Counted from the first letter of the stretch, positions 6,510 through 14,023 are shown. The stretch is DNA of 64,000 nt from Corynebacterium pygosceleis (GCF_016595275.2 NZ_JAENIQ020000002.1:666358-730357), one strand, 5' to 3'. Notes: generated by a model not told the origin, from the letters alone. Numbers and translations: made by a program.

Positions 6510-6944
6510 ATGGGAATCATCAGAATTGGAGGCCCCTGGCAGGGGATCGGTATCGAGGTCGACGACAAGCTCGCGATCAATGTCGCTAAAGCTGTGTTCG
6601 ACTTCATCAAAGATGTCGGCATGGTCACGGTCATTGACGTGCAGCCCAGTACTGGTCGCTATGTCGAGGTCGAGGCGGCAAAGAAACGAGTGCTCTCCCC
6701 CGGTGATCTTGGCGAGGCGTCCCCAGACGGGGAGTTGATCTGTCGTCTCGGTTGCGCCCGGAGCGACAATCCGGAGGCCGTCATTGACCCGGTACTTGTG
6801 CAGGAGATCCTGGAACTCCTGCATGAAACGAACGGCAGACTCGCCTTCGACCGTGACGGTTCGCTGATTCGTGATCCTCTGCGAGTAAAAGAGATGGGAG
6901 ATGCAGCCACTCGGGTTCGAGAGGACGGTTCCATCACCGACTGA
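6510..6944 (+). CDS. Unknown protein, 144 aa, with partial paralogue at 4259-4540
   Basis: I prefer the plus strand here for three reasons. A -10 box TAGATT (6497-6502) lies 7 nt before ATG 6510, giving a leaderless start. A textbook terminator with a T-run on this strand follows at 6968. The comparison with the paralogue shows changes concentrated at third codon positions of this frame. The protein starts MGIIRIGGPWQGIGIEVDDK and has a strand/helix alternation. It ends with the conserved helix DPVLVQEILELLHE and the segment AFDRDGSLIRDPL. No family is recognised. A 206-codon minus-strand ORF (6417-7037) overlaps it completely and has a good ribosome site, so some doubt remains. Confidence 0.55.
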   Translation: MGIIRIGGPWQGIGIEVDDKLAINVAKAVFDFIKDVGMVTVIDVQPSTGRYVEVEAAKKRVLSPGDLGEASPDGELICRLGCARSDNPEAVIDPVLVQEILELLHETNGRLAFDRDGSLIRDPLRVKEMGDAATRVREDGSITD

Positions 6945-6967
6945 CTTGTCAGTGGTTTCTTCAGATT

Positions 6968-6991
6968 CCCCGGGTGTTGCATCGCCCGGGG
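6968..6991 (+). terminator. Intrinsic terminator with T-run
   Basis: The stem CCCCGGG (6968-6974) with CCCGGGG (6985-6991) is followed directly by TTTTCTTCT on the plus strand, ending the transcript of 6510-6944. Confidence 0.82.
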
Positions 6992-7067
6992 TTTTCTTCT
7001 GTGCTGTGGTTGAGGCTCCTAGTTTGATCCAGGGCATGATGTTCCTCTTTCGTGTTGCCCGGCGCGG

Positions 7068-7304
7068 TCACGCGGCGGCGGGTACCTGTTCAGCAGTCTC
7101 GATGTAAAAGAGCGCATCGAACGGAGTCCGGAATGCAACGGTCGCCCCGGCGATGAAGCGAGCAGAGATGCTGCCACCATTGATTGCACGGTCATACGTT
7201 GCCCGGGTGACCCCGATCTCCTTTGCCATTCGGATATCCGAGTATCCGAGGATCTTCTGTAGGTCCCTGATCTTGTCGGTCTTGACCTTGATGCTGGTCT
7301 GCAC
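7068..7304 (-). CDS. Small HTH protein, Cro- or excisionase-like
   Basis: A 78-residue protein with a single helix-turn-helix: a first helix (DIRMAKEIGV), a turn, and a recognition helix (TRATYDRAINGG). GTG 7304 is chosen because AAAGGA precedes it at about 8 nt; ATG 7328 has no ribosome site. It is transcribed away from the HTH repressor at 7450 across a region with repeated ACCATC boxes, the usual Cro/repressor switch arrangement of temperate elements. It probably represses or antagonises the divergent promoter. A role in excision is the alternative. Confidence 0.68.
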   Translation of the reverse strand: MQTSIKVKTDKIRDLQKILGYSDIRMAKEIGVTRATYDRAINGGSISARFIAGATVAFRTPFDALFYIETAEQVPAAA

Positions 7305-7333
7305 GGCGGTTTCCTTTCTATCCGGCATGGCTC

Positions 7334-7443
7334 GATGGTAAACCATCGTGGATAGACTACAAACCATCCACCCCCGTTCGAGGTGGTTCATTTTCAAACC
7401 ATCGCAGGTGATGTCCAGTTTTGTGGTTCGATTGTGTACCATC
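7334..7443. promoter_or_regulatory. Operator boxes between divergent regulators
   Basis: The box AAACCATC or ACCATC recurs. It occurs as a palindrome GATGGT-AA-ACCATC (7334-7347), as single sites at 7361-7368 and 7396-7403, and at 7438-7443 overlapping the -10 box (TACCAT, 7437-7442) of the repressor gene. The opposite gene has a candidate -10 TAGTCT (complement of 7354-7359). This suggests cooperative binding and autoregulation. Confidence 0.7.
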
Positions 7444-7449
7444 CCCTAC

Positions 7450-7881
7450 ATGGACAAACTGACCGCATGGATCGATAACATCACCGACGGAGCCTCGCTT
7501 CGACAGATCGCAGAGCGCCTCAACACCACCCACCCCACGGTGAATAGGCGAGTTGGTGCCGCTGATCCGAAGCTGGCCGTCGAACTCGCAGATGCATATG
7601 GTGCAAATCGCATCGATGGGCTTCTAGCCTTTGGATTTATCGAGCAGAGTGATGTTTCTGGCTATACGCGGAAGCTTTCACTGTCTGAGTTTTCCGACAT
7701 CGAGTTAGCGGAGGATATTCTTCGACGCCTCCAATCACAGGAGGAAGCCGAGGAAGTCGCTCCCGTCGAGCACATCTTTGGCGATGTTGACCCGGCGGAG
7801 CTCGAGGGCCTGCCCTACGCGGCCGACTCATCCCCCGACGAGCCAGGACCAGGTGATCCGGGGTATCACGATGGACCATAA
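7450..7881 (+). CDS. HTH repressor of the element (immunity-repressor-like)
   Basis: A 143-residue protein. The N-terminal helix-turn-helix at about 14-33 (GASLRQIAERLNTTHPTVNRR) is followed by an alpha-helical middle, and the last ~40 residues are acidic and Pro-rich. ATG 7450 is chosen over an upstream ATG because a -10 box ends 7 nt before it, giving a leaderless start, and because the upstream codons overlap the operators. It overlaps the ImmA gene by 11 nt. By analogy with ImmR/ImmA of ICEBs1, it would hold the element quiescent and be removed by the peptidase. The acidic tail may be the cleavage target. Confidence 0.72.
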   Translation: MDKLTAWIDNITDGASLRQIAERLNTTHPTVNRRVGAADPKLAVELADAYGANRIDGLLAFGFIEQSDVSGYTRKLSLSEFSDIELAEDILRRLQSQEEAEEVAPVEHIFGDVDPAELEGLPYAADSSPDEPGPGDPGYHDGP

Positions 7882-8269
7882 GCTCTACCGGATCGCCGAT
7901 AATCTCGGCGTCCGTATCGGCGAACACGAGGGCGGCGAACGTGGACGCTGGTACGACGGCCCCCGAATCATCACGATCCGGCGCGGACTGACCTACATCG
8001 AGCACCGCTGCACACTCGCACACGAGATCGGGCACGCCATCCTGGACCACATCACCAACGCACCCGCATGGATACAGCGCAAGCAGGAGCGGGCCGCCGA
8101 TCAGTGGGCTACCGGTTTCCTCATCACGCCGGAGGCCTACGCCGCGGCAGAAGAACTCCGCGGCAACCACCGGGGCGGTATCGCGTCGGAGCTCTACGTC
8201 ACCCGCCATCTCGTCGATATATGGCAGCTCAGATGGCAGCGACGGACCGACGATCTACGAGTGCGTTAG
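7871..8269 (+). CDS. ImmA/IrrE-type metallopeptidase
   Basis: A 132-residue COG2856/DUF955 zinc peptidase. The HEIGH motif is at residues 51-55 and a probable third ligand lies in QERAADQWAT near 70-79. ImmA proteins cleave the cognate repressor on induction. The start ATG 7871 lies inside the repressor's last codons, so the two are translated together. A decayed second copy of the same gene lies at 11653-11890. Confidence 0.85.
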   Translation: MDHKLYRIADNLGVRIGEHEGGERGRWYDGPRIITIRRGLTYIEHRCTLAHEIGHAILDHITNAPAWIQRKQERAADQWATGFLITPEAYAAAEELRGNHRGGIASELYVTRHLVDIWQLRWQRRTDDLRVR

Positions 8270-8352
8270 CTTCTCGAAGCGGTAGTAGCACCCTGCCCCT
8301 TACTCTTCGAAGACGTGAGATCCGGAGGTCACCCGCGCGACGGCAACCTCAC

Positions 8353-8381
8353 TTGCAGGTCACGACACATGATGGCATATT
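8353..8381 (+). promoter_or_regulatory. Promoter of the 204-aa / Xre-ImmA operon
   Basis: The -35 TTGCAG (8353-8358), a 17-bp spacer and -10 CATATT (8376-8381) stand 7 nt before ATG 8389, giving a leaderless transcript. Confidence 0.6.
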
Positions 8382-8388
8382 AACTGGT

Positions 8389-9003
8389 ATGAATTACCCC
8401 GATTTCCCCACCTCCAAAAAGATCCTCGACCGCCTCGGACCTGAGTTCGTCAACGCATACATCAAAGCGGTTGACGCCGCCAGAGAAGACTATAAAAGCC
8501 TCCAGACCTGGCAGCCAGACTGGCTCCCCAGCTATGCAAAGCGCACCATCGCATGTTTTATCCACGACCGCATTTGGTATCACCTATGCTCCCAAATAGC
8601 CGAGTCCGAACAGACCACCATCACAGACAAAGACCCAACGCGGGAGATCCGCATTGGTCTGGGCTTGCGGCTTCGCATCAAACGACACACATACGATGAC
8701 AAGATCTCCAACGTGCCGACTCAGACGGTAATAGACTACTTCGAAAACGCCATGCCAACTTTCGATGGCATGGAAGAAGTGTGCCTGGCATTGGGCTACT
8801 ACTGGATTAAAGATCAACACGCCATTGGTGAGCCCGCCCTATCATTCCATAACAGGTTCAATGAACCTGTCTGGTCTGTGAAGCTTAAAACTGATGAAGA
8901 AGCATCTGTTGGCTATGTCTCGTGGCCCGGGGAAGTCCCCGAACTCCCCGACATGGACATCAACTCGATCGTCGCAGAATTTAAGGAAGAAAAAGAGTCA
9001 TGA
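8389..9003 (+). CDS. Unknown 204-aa protein coupled to an Xre-ImmA protein
   Basis: An unrecognised soluble protein with many aromatic residues: a helical N-terminal half (FVNAYIKAVDAAREDYKSL), a middle containing TREIRIGLGLRLRIKRHTYDD, and an acidic C-terminus ending EEKES. Its stop overlaps the next start (ATGA, 9000-9003), so the two proteins are probably made in fixed ratio. Xre-COG2856 proteins have been proposed as antitoxins of varied partners, which makes this protein a toxin or effector candidate. No nuclease, kinase or ADP-ribosyltransferase motif is obvious. GC is lower than in the flanks, in keeping with acquired DNA. Confidence 0.65.
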   Translation: MNYPDFPTSKKILDRLGPEFVNAYIKAVDAAREDYKSLQTWQPDWLPSYAKRTIACFIHDRIWYHLCSQIAESEQTTITDKDPTREIRIGLGLRLRIKRHTYDDKISNVPTQTVIDYFENAMPTFDGMEEVCLALGYYWIKDQHAIGEPALSFHNRFNEPVWSVKLKTDEEASVGYVSWPGEVPELPDMDINSIVAEFKEEKES

Positions 9004-10052
9004 GCACGAGCGTCGGTGACGCTCTCGTAGTTCTCCGACGTTCCGCAGGGATCACTCAGGAAGAACTGGCGAAGCGCGTCAACATCACACAAGCCGCACT
9101 ATCTCGTTATGAGAACGACCTTCGTGAGCCTGACACCGAGACGCTACACGCACTCAGCAAAGCGCTTGGCGTCACCCCGAAGTTCCTCACCCACGAATAT
9201 AAGCACCTGGGTGCCATCGCATCCGATGCCCATATGCGCCGACAAAAAACCGCCAAGCCAACCGACTGGAAGCGAATCGAAGCACGCATCAATGTTCACC
9301 GGATGCACACATCATTCCTACTAGAGAAAGTCCCACTGAAGCCCTCAAATTACATTTTTCGTCTCGATCCGGCGGAGCACACTCCTACGGAAGCTGCCGA
9401 AATCTGCCGCTCAAATTGGAGAATGCCAATCGGCCCAGTCAAGAACCTCACCCGATGGATGGAATCATCTGGCATTATCATCATCGAAGAGGATTTCGGA
9501 ACACCACGCATCAACGGGATGTCGCAATGGGCAGGCGAATGTGCCGTGGTCCTCATAAATAGCACGATGCCTACAGATAGAAAACGGCTCACTCTGGCTC
9601 ATGAGCTCGGACACCTAGTGCTCCATACGGATTATCTCGATGGCGACGTAGAAGAACAAGCCAACGAATTCGCTGCAGCATTCCTCATGCCAGAAGTACA
9701 CATAATCTACGAACTGAACAACCTGACACTGGGAAGGCTCTCCGATCTAAAAAAGAAGTGGGGTGTTTCTATGCAAGCGTTGTTCGAACGCGCGTACAGG
9801 TTGGGGAAAGTATCTGCCCAGGATCGAAGCCGCTTCTATCAACAGTTGAGTAAACGCGGGTGGAGGACCCGAGAACCAGGTAGTGATGAGCTTCCACGCG
9901 AGACCCCAGCGCTGACCGGATCAATCGGGCAACGCTTACAACAAGCCGGTCTGGATCGTTTCGAGCTATACCACCTCATTGGGATGCAGCCGGATCAAAC
10001 CAGCCCGTTCATCCCTTCACGCTCCGCACGCGGCGGACTACATGTTGTGTAA
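9000..10052 (+). CDS. Xre-type HTH fused to ImmA/IrrE peptidase
   Basis: A 350-residue two-domain protein. The N-terminal Xre helix-turn-helix (about 6-62, with ITQEELAKRVNITQAALSRYE) is followed by a linker. The C-terminal COG2856 peptidase has HELGH at 201-205 and a further acidic ligand region VEEQANEFAAAFLMP at about 217-231. The last ~90 residues are a helical tail. It probably represses its own leaderless promoter and cleaves itself or its partner on a signal. It overlaps the 204-aa gene by 4 nt. Domain calls are firm; the toxin-antitoxin or defence role is inference. Confidence 0.85.
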   Translation: MSTSVGDALVVLRRSAGITQEELAKRVNITQAALSRYENDLREPDTETLHALSKALGVTPKFLTHEYKHLGAIASDAHMRRQKTAKPTDWKRIEARINVHRMHTSFLLEKVPLKPSNYIFRLDPAEHTPTEAAEICRSNWRMPIGPVKNLTRWMESSGIIIIEEDFGTPRINGMSQWAGECAVVLINSTMPTDRKRLTLAHELGHLVLHTDYLDGDVEEQANEFAAAFLMPEVHIIYELNNLTLGRLSDLKKKWGVSMQALFERAYRLGKVSAQDRSRFYQQLSKRGWRTREPGSDELPRETPALTGSIGQRLQQAGLDRFELYHLIGMQPDQTSPFIPSRSARGGLHVV

Positions 10053-10135
10053 CAAGGTAGCTTCCTAGATAGCCGGAAAGCCCACGCTTGTGCTTTAAGG
10101 TGCAGGCGCAGGGATGCTGAAACAAAGGAGTCCCC

Positions 10136-10288
10136 ATGAAAGACAAACTCTGGAGCACACCAGCCATCGCCATCGGCTTCACGCTCTTCATCCTCATCAG
10201 CGACCTCTCCCCCTGGTGGCTAATCTTCCCAACAGCAGCCGCCCTGTCGATGACAGCGATGAACATCCGAGGCCTGGTCACCGAGTGA
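10136..10288 (+). CDS. Small two-helix membrane protein, 50 aa
   Basis: A strong ribosome site, AAAGGAG, stands 5 nt before ATG 10136. The peptide starts MKDKLWSTPAIAIGFTLFIL and has two hydrophobic segments (about 8-22 and 28-42) joined by a short loop with WW. It lies alone between the Xre-ImmA and RhuM genes. Small membrane proteins of this kind can be toxins, regulators of transporters or holin-like; nothing favours one of these. Confidence 0.62.
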   Translation: MKDKLWSTPAIAIGFTLFILISDLSPWWLIFPTAAALSMTAMNIRGLVTE

Positions 10289-10505
10289 TCCAGCAATAAC
10301 CTCCCGGGTTCGATGCGCTCCACCAGGAGCACCGTACTGTCCAATGCCCCGCGTTCTCCTCATCCCCCACCGAGTACGCCACCGTCGAGACGATGTACGG
10401 CCCCGACTACGCCGCAACCTCCCGTGAACATGGGGCACCATCAGCATCTGGCCAAACATCTACGAACGCTGTCCGCAAGCCGCGCTAACGAAAGGCCTCA
10501 TCCCC

Positions 10506-11567
10506 ATGACTACCGAGCCCCAGCCACCCGAGCTCGACAGAGACCAGAGCGGCGAGTTCATCATCTACCGCACCGAGGACGACCGCACCGAAGTCCACCT
10601 GCGACTCATCGACGGCTCCGTCTGGATGACCCAAGCCCAGATCGCAGAGCTCTTCGGCATCAGCCGGCAAAACGCCAGCGTCCACATCAGGAATATCTAC
10701 GCAGATGGCGACCTGACCAGGGATCGAACTATCAAAAATTATTTGATAGTTCGATCCGAAGGAGACCGTGACATCAGGCGCAGGGTCGATCACTACAACC
10801 TCGACCTCATCATTGCCGTCGGCTACCGCGTCCGGGGCCCACGCGGTGCACAGTTCCGCAGCTGGGCAACCGAGGTACTCAAGGAGTACCTGATCAAGGG
10901 CTTCGCCATGAACGACGAAAAGCTCAAGGATCCCACCGGCAAGGACTACTTCAGTGAGCTCCTGGAGAGAATCCGGGACATCCGAGCATCCGAAGCCCGG
11001 TTCTACCAACAGATCCTCGACCTCGTAGCCACCGCCGTTGACTACTCACCAGAAGCAGCAGACAAACTCCATCTGTTCCAGAAAATCCAGAACAAGCTTC
11101 ACTTCGCCATCGCCGGACAAACAGCACCCGAGATCCTAGCCACCCGCTCCGACCCCTCGAAGCCCAACATGGGGCTCCAGACTTTCTCCGGCTCCAAGGT
11201 CCGCAAGAAAGACATCACAGTAGCTAAAAACTATCTTGTCGAAGAAGAACTCAAGAAGCTCAACCGCTTCACCACGATGTACCTCGACTACGCCGAACAA
11301 CAAGCGGAACGACGAGTCGAAATGACCATGCAAGACTGGATCACACAAACAGACAAGTTCATCCAGTTCAACGAATACCCCATGCTCGAGGACGCAGGTC
11401 GAATCACTCGAAAAAGCGCCCTAGACAAGGTGCATGAACGCTACACGGTCTTCGACCGGGCACGCCGAGCTGACCTCGACGAAAAGCAGCTCGAAGAACA
11501 GATCACAGCGCTCAAAATCATCGACCAACAAATCCTTGCTGACCAGAAGCGACTGAACCGTCGATAA
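10506..11567 (+). CDS. RhuM-family protein (COG3943)
   Basis: A 353-residue protein of the RhuM (virulence-associated, COG3943) family. Residues about 38-62 form a winged or helix-turn-helix DNA-binding unit (WMTQAQIAELFGISRQNASVH). The family core YNLDLIIAVGYRVRGPRG with FRSWATEVLKEYL follows at about 97-128. The C-terminal half is helical and charged. RhuM genes are common in islands and next to restriction systems; the biochemical role is not settled. GAAAGG lies about 10 nt before ATG 10506. A 16-bp inverted repeat lies inside codons 72-84. Confidence 0.85.
   Translation: MTTEPQPPELDRDQSGEFIIYRTEDDRTEVHLRLIDGSVWMTQAQIAELFGISRQNASVHIRNIYADGDLTRDRTIKNYLIVRSEGDRDIRRRVDHYNLDLIIAVGYRVRGPRGAQFRSWATEVLKEYLIKGFAMNDEKLKDPTGKDYFSELLERIRDIRASEARFYQQILDLVATAVDYSPEAADKLHLFQKIQNKLHFAIAGQTAPEILATRSDPSKPNMGLQTFSGSKVRKKDITVAKNYLVEEELKKLNRFTTMYLDYAEQQAERRVEMTMQDWITQTDKFIQFNEYPMLEDAGRITRKSALDKVHERYTVFDRARRADLDEKQLEEQITALKIIDQQILADQKRLNRR
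10721..10757. repeat. Perfect 16-bp inverted repeat within the RhuM gene
   Basis: GGATCGAACTATCAAA (10721-10736) and its exact complement (10742-10757) are separated by AATTA. It could form a long hairpin in the mRNA or serve as an internal operator. Such a long palindrome is unexpected by chance in coding sequence. Confidence 0.85.
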
Positions 11568-11652
11568 CAAGGGATTATCCCGTCTCACATGCGAAATTAC
11601 CTCCAACTAATCCAGACAAATTCGTCCCGGAGAAATTGTGGTACATTTAGTA

Positions 11653-11890
11653 ATGTCGCTTTTACCGGATTGCCGATGGACTCGGAATCCGAATAAGTGA
11701 GCGCCACAGAAGCGAGCGCGGACGTTGGTACGGCAACCCCTGGATCATCACGATCTGACACGGCCCGACCCAACCGCACACTCGCACACGAGATCAGGCA
11801 AACAGTCCTAGATCATTCCAGCAATGCCCCAGGGTGGATATACACCACCAGGAGCGGCATGCCGAACAATGAACAGCACAGCTACCCATC
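11653..11890 (+). pseudogene. Decayed second copy of the ImmA gene
   Basis: The nucleotide sequence follows the ImmA gene at 7871-8269 closely. TTTTACCGGATTGCCGAT matches the LYRIAD codons, GGACGTTGGTACGG matches GRWY, and ACACTCGCACACGAGATC matches TLAHEI. The copy has an in-frame TGA after WIITI (around 11756) and a short deletion. HEIGH has become HEIRQ, which removes a zinc ligand. Similarity fades after about 11870. It cannot make an active peptidase, and it indicates an earlier duplication or recombination between related elements. Confidence 0.75.
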
Positions 11891-12040
11891 TCCCCCTCCG
11901 AGCAATTCACTAACGAAACGGTGCCCGGCCCAAGCCACACCGTGACCACAGTCGAACCCGGAGCTATTTTCGAATTTTTACAAATGTGACAAAACCTGCA
12001 TGAACGCAGGCGGAAAGTCACCTAATGTTAGGAGAATAAA

Positions 12041-12763
12041 GTGAAAAAATCACAATCTAATAGACGTATCGTCACTGATCCGCAGCAAGCAATTAACGCA
12101 ACTGTCGCAGTACTCAAAAATGAGTATCCACTGGGAACAGTAACCGAAAGAGACAAACGCGGAGTAGTTTTCGAGGTACCTGAAGGTTCCTCGAGGGGAC
12201 CGCTGCGGGCAACCGCCAATGCAGAGGGCAAAATCCTAAAGATCGTCCTCACCTGTGACAAACCCACTACCAAAAAAACCAGTCTCTGCATCAACAACCT
12301 CAGTCTCTGCATCGACAAGGCCCTTGTCGATGCAGAAGTCATAGATGACCAAGGAGTCAAGGCTGCACTGGCCGCACTGTCTCCGATCGAGAGAGCCCAC
12401 GGCCGCATAGCCGTGGGTCAAATCCTGGAACTAGTCGAGCTAGATGAGAAAGTGGATCTCGTCACGATCTGTCGTAATGGAGAGAATTGCAACGTGGTTT
12501 TTGTCTGCACGAATAGAAGACTCATCACGAAAACCGAAGGGATAAAATATCCCTCCGCACCAGATCTTTGCCAGTTGACTATTAAAAAGGAAGACGAAGG
12601 TGATAAATCCGTCGTGTTGTTTGATCTTCAAGGTTGTGAAATCAAAATATCTGGGCTGGATCCGAACCGAGCAGAACAAATCAGATGCTCCATCCAGAAC
12701 CTGAAGGATCGGACTGCGCAAGCACCTGATTCCCAGCCAAGGGTGCAACCGAATTCCATCTAG
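12041..12763 (+). CDS. Unknown 240-aa protein, possible C-terminal PH-like domain
   Basis: The gene starts at GTG 12041, with AGGAG about 6 nt before, and is visibly AT-richer than the chromosome. The C-terminal ~90 residues (VVFVCTNRRLITKTEGIKYP, then acidic strands and a final helix) have the strand pattern and the T-N/D-R-R-L signature of bacterial PH-fold domains. The N-terminal half is unrecognised. A short tandem repeat (SLCINN then SLCIDK) is encoded by duplicated ~21-bp units near codons 87-100. No signal peptide is seen. It lies between the dead ImmA and the integrase as a lone cargo gene. Confidence 0.6.
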   Translation: MKKSQSNRRIVTDPQQAINATVAVLKNEYPLGTVTERDKRGVVFEVPEGSSRGPLRATANAEGKILKIVLTCDKPTTKKTSLCINNLSLCIDKALVDAEVIDDQGVKAALAALSPIERAHGRIAVGQILELVELDEKVDLVTICRNGENCNVVFVCTNRRLITKTEGIKYPSAPDLCQLTIKKEDEGDKSVVLFDLQGCEIKISGLDPNRAEQIRCSIQNLKDRTAQAPDSQPRVQPNSI

Positions 12764-12783
12764 TTAGACACCTAACACAAAGC

Positions 12784-12821
12784 GCCCCGCCCCCTAGAGC
12801 TTGCAGGCACAGGGGCGGGGC
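12784..12821 (+). terminator. Hairpin terminator before the integrase gene
   Basis: A 10-bp stem GCCCCGCCCC (12784-12793) with GGGGCGGGGC (12812-12821) separates the 240-aa gene from the integrase. No T-run follows. Confidence 0.6.
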
Positions 12822-12866
12822 ACAAAGACCAGCCGCGCAAGCGGCCAGACAGGAGAAGTCTATCCA

Positions 12867-13943
12867 ATGGCATCCATCAAGCAGTACAAGACGGCCAAGG
12901 GCACGGCATGGCGTGTCCAATACCGCTCCCCCGACGGGCGGGCCCGCACAAAGCAGGGCTTCCGCACTAAGGGAGAAGCCTCATCGTGGGCCGCCGCGAA
13001 TACCGTCGCGACCGACACCGGAGCGTGGATCGACCCCCAGGCTGGGAAACGCACCGTCGCCGAGATCGGAGACACCTGGATCCAGCACCGCACCCACCTC
13101 AAACCATCAACACGGGAACGCGAGAAAGGAATCTGGCGCGCAGTACGGCCAGTGTGGGGAGATCGACAGGTCTCGACCATCCGGCCGTCCGAAGTCCAAG
13201 CCTGGATCGCGGAGATGGACATGAGCGCGGCGACGATCCGACACCACCATGCACTCCTTGCGCAGATTCTCGATGCCGCGGTCGCCGACCGCATGATCCC
13301 CTCCAACCCTGCCCGTGGGCTCAAGCTCCCACGCAGAGGCCCCGCCGTCCGCGTCTACCTCACCGTCGATCAGCTCCGGGAGCTCGCCGACGAGTCCGGT
13401 GACCATGCCCCGCTGGTCTGGCTACTCGGAACCGTCGGGCTGCGGTGGGGTGAAGCCGCCGGCCTCCAGGTCGCCGACATCAACTTCCTGCGGGGCAGGA
13501 TCGCGATCAAGCGGAACGTGGTGTAGGTCCGCGGCACGATGACCATCGGTACACCGAAGTCCCACGAGCGGAGGACGGTTGCAGTGACTCGGCACGTCCT
13601 GGACATGCTTGAGCCACTCACCCGTGGCAAGGGCCCTGACGAGTGGATCTGGACGTCCGTGGATGGGGATCCGATGAGGAAGGCTAACTCGCACGGGTGG
13701 TTTGCACAGGCCGTCCGGCGGGTACAGGCGAGGGATCCTGGTTTCCCGAGGATCACTCCTCACGGGTTGCGGCATGTCGCGGCCGGGCTTCTGGTGTCGA
13801 ACGGGGCGAACGTGAAGGTTGTGCAGAGGCAGTTGGGGCACGCGTCGGCAGCGATGACGCTCGACACCTATGCCGATTTGTTCGACGGTGCCCTTGAGGA
13901 CATCGTGTCGACGATGGACCGTGCACTGGCGCGACCTGCGTGA
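12867..13943 (+). pseudogene. int: Tyrosine integrase interrupted by one amber codon
   Basis: A full-length tyrosine recombinase frame of 358 codons starts at ATG 12867 with AGGAGA upstream. It contains an N-terminal arm-binding region, a core-binding domain (about 65-155) and a catalytic domain with Arg193 (GLRWGEA), a probable Lys231, His299-x-x-Arg302 (HGLRH), His325 (GHAS) and the nucleophile Tyr335 (TYADL). Codon 220 (13524-13526) is TAG, with the frame continuing unchanged on both sides, so a single point change (from GAG, CAG or similar) ended the gene. The first half lacks most of the active site. Readthrough or suppression could still make active enzyme. Its site is the adjacent tRNA 3' end. 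Confidence 0.85.
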
Positions 13944-13957
13944 AGGTTCTCGTGAAA

Positions 13958-13976
13958 TGTCGTGGGATTGTCGTGG
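13958..13976 (+). repeat. Two 11-bp repeats at the right end
   Basis: TGTCGTGGGAT followed by TGTCGTGG matches the six-copy array at 3152-3214. Its presence at both ends, inside the attachment repeats, supports a role as integrase arm sites. Confidence 0.8.
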
Positions 13977-13996
13977 CGTAGGGTTCTGAAATAGAG

Positions 13997-14023
13997 AAAA
14001 ACCCCTGTTTAACAGGGGTTTTT
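13997..14023. terminator. Bidirectional terminator between integrase and tRNA
   Basis: A 13-bp stem (13997-14009 with 14011-14023) has five Ts at the end of the hairpin on either strand, followed by CTCT. It ends integrase transcription and also serves the minus-strand tRNA, replacing the tRNA's original terminator now at 2964-3000. Confidence 0.85.

Noticed and set aside
6417..7037. Minus-strand ORF of 206 codons with AAAGAGG before ATG 7037
   Set aside because: The plus-strand alternative has a leaderless promoter, a terminator with a T-run and better codon-position support. The minus ORF would have to read through that terminator.
10289..10505. Possible remnant ORF ending in EYATVETMYGPDYAATS and a stop near 10487
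   Set aside because: It is too short and degenerate to assign to a family.
12801..13526. First half of the integrase taken as a complete shorter gene
   Set aside because: The frame continues unchanged past the TAG and contains the missing catalytic residues.
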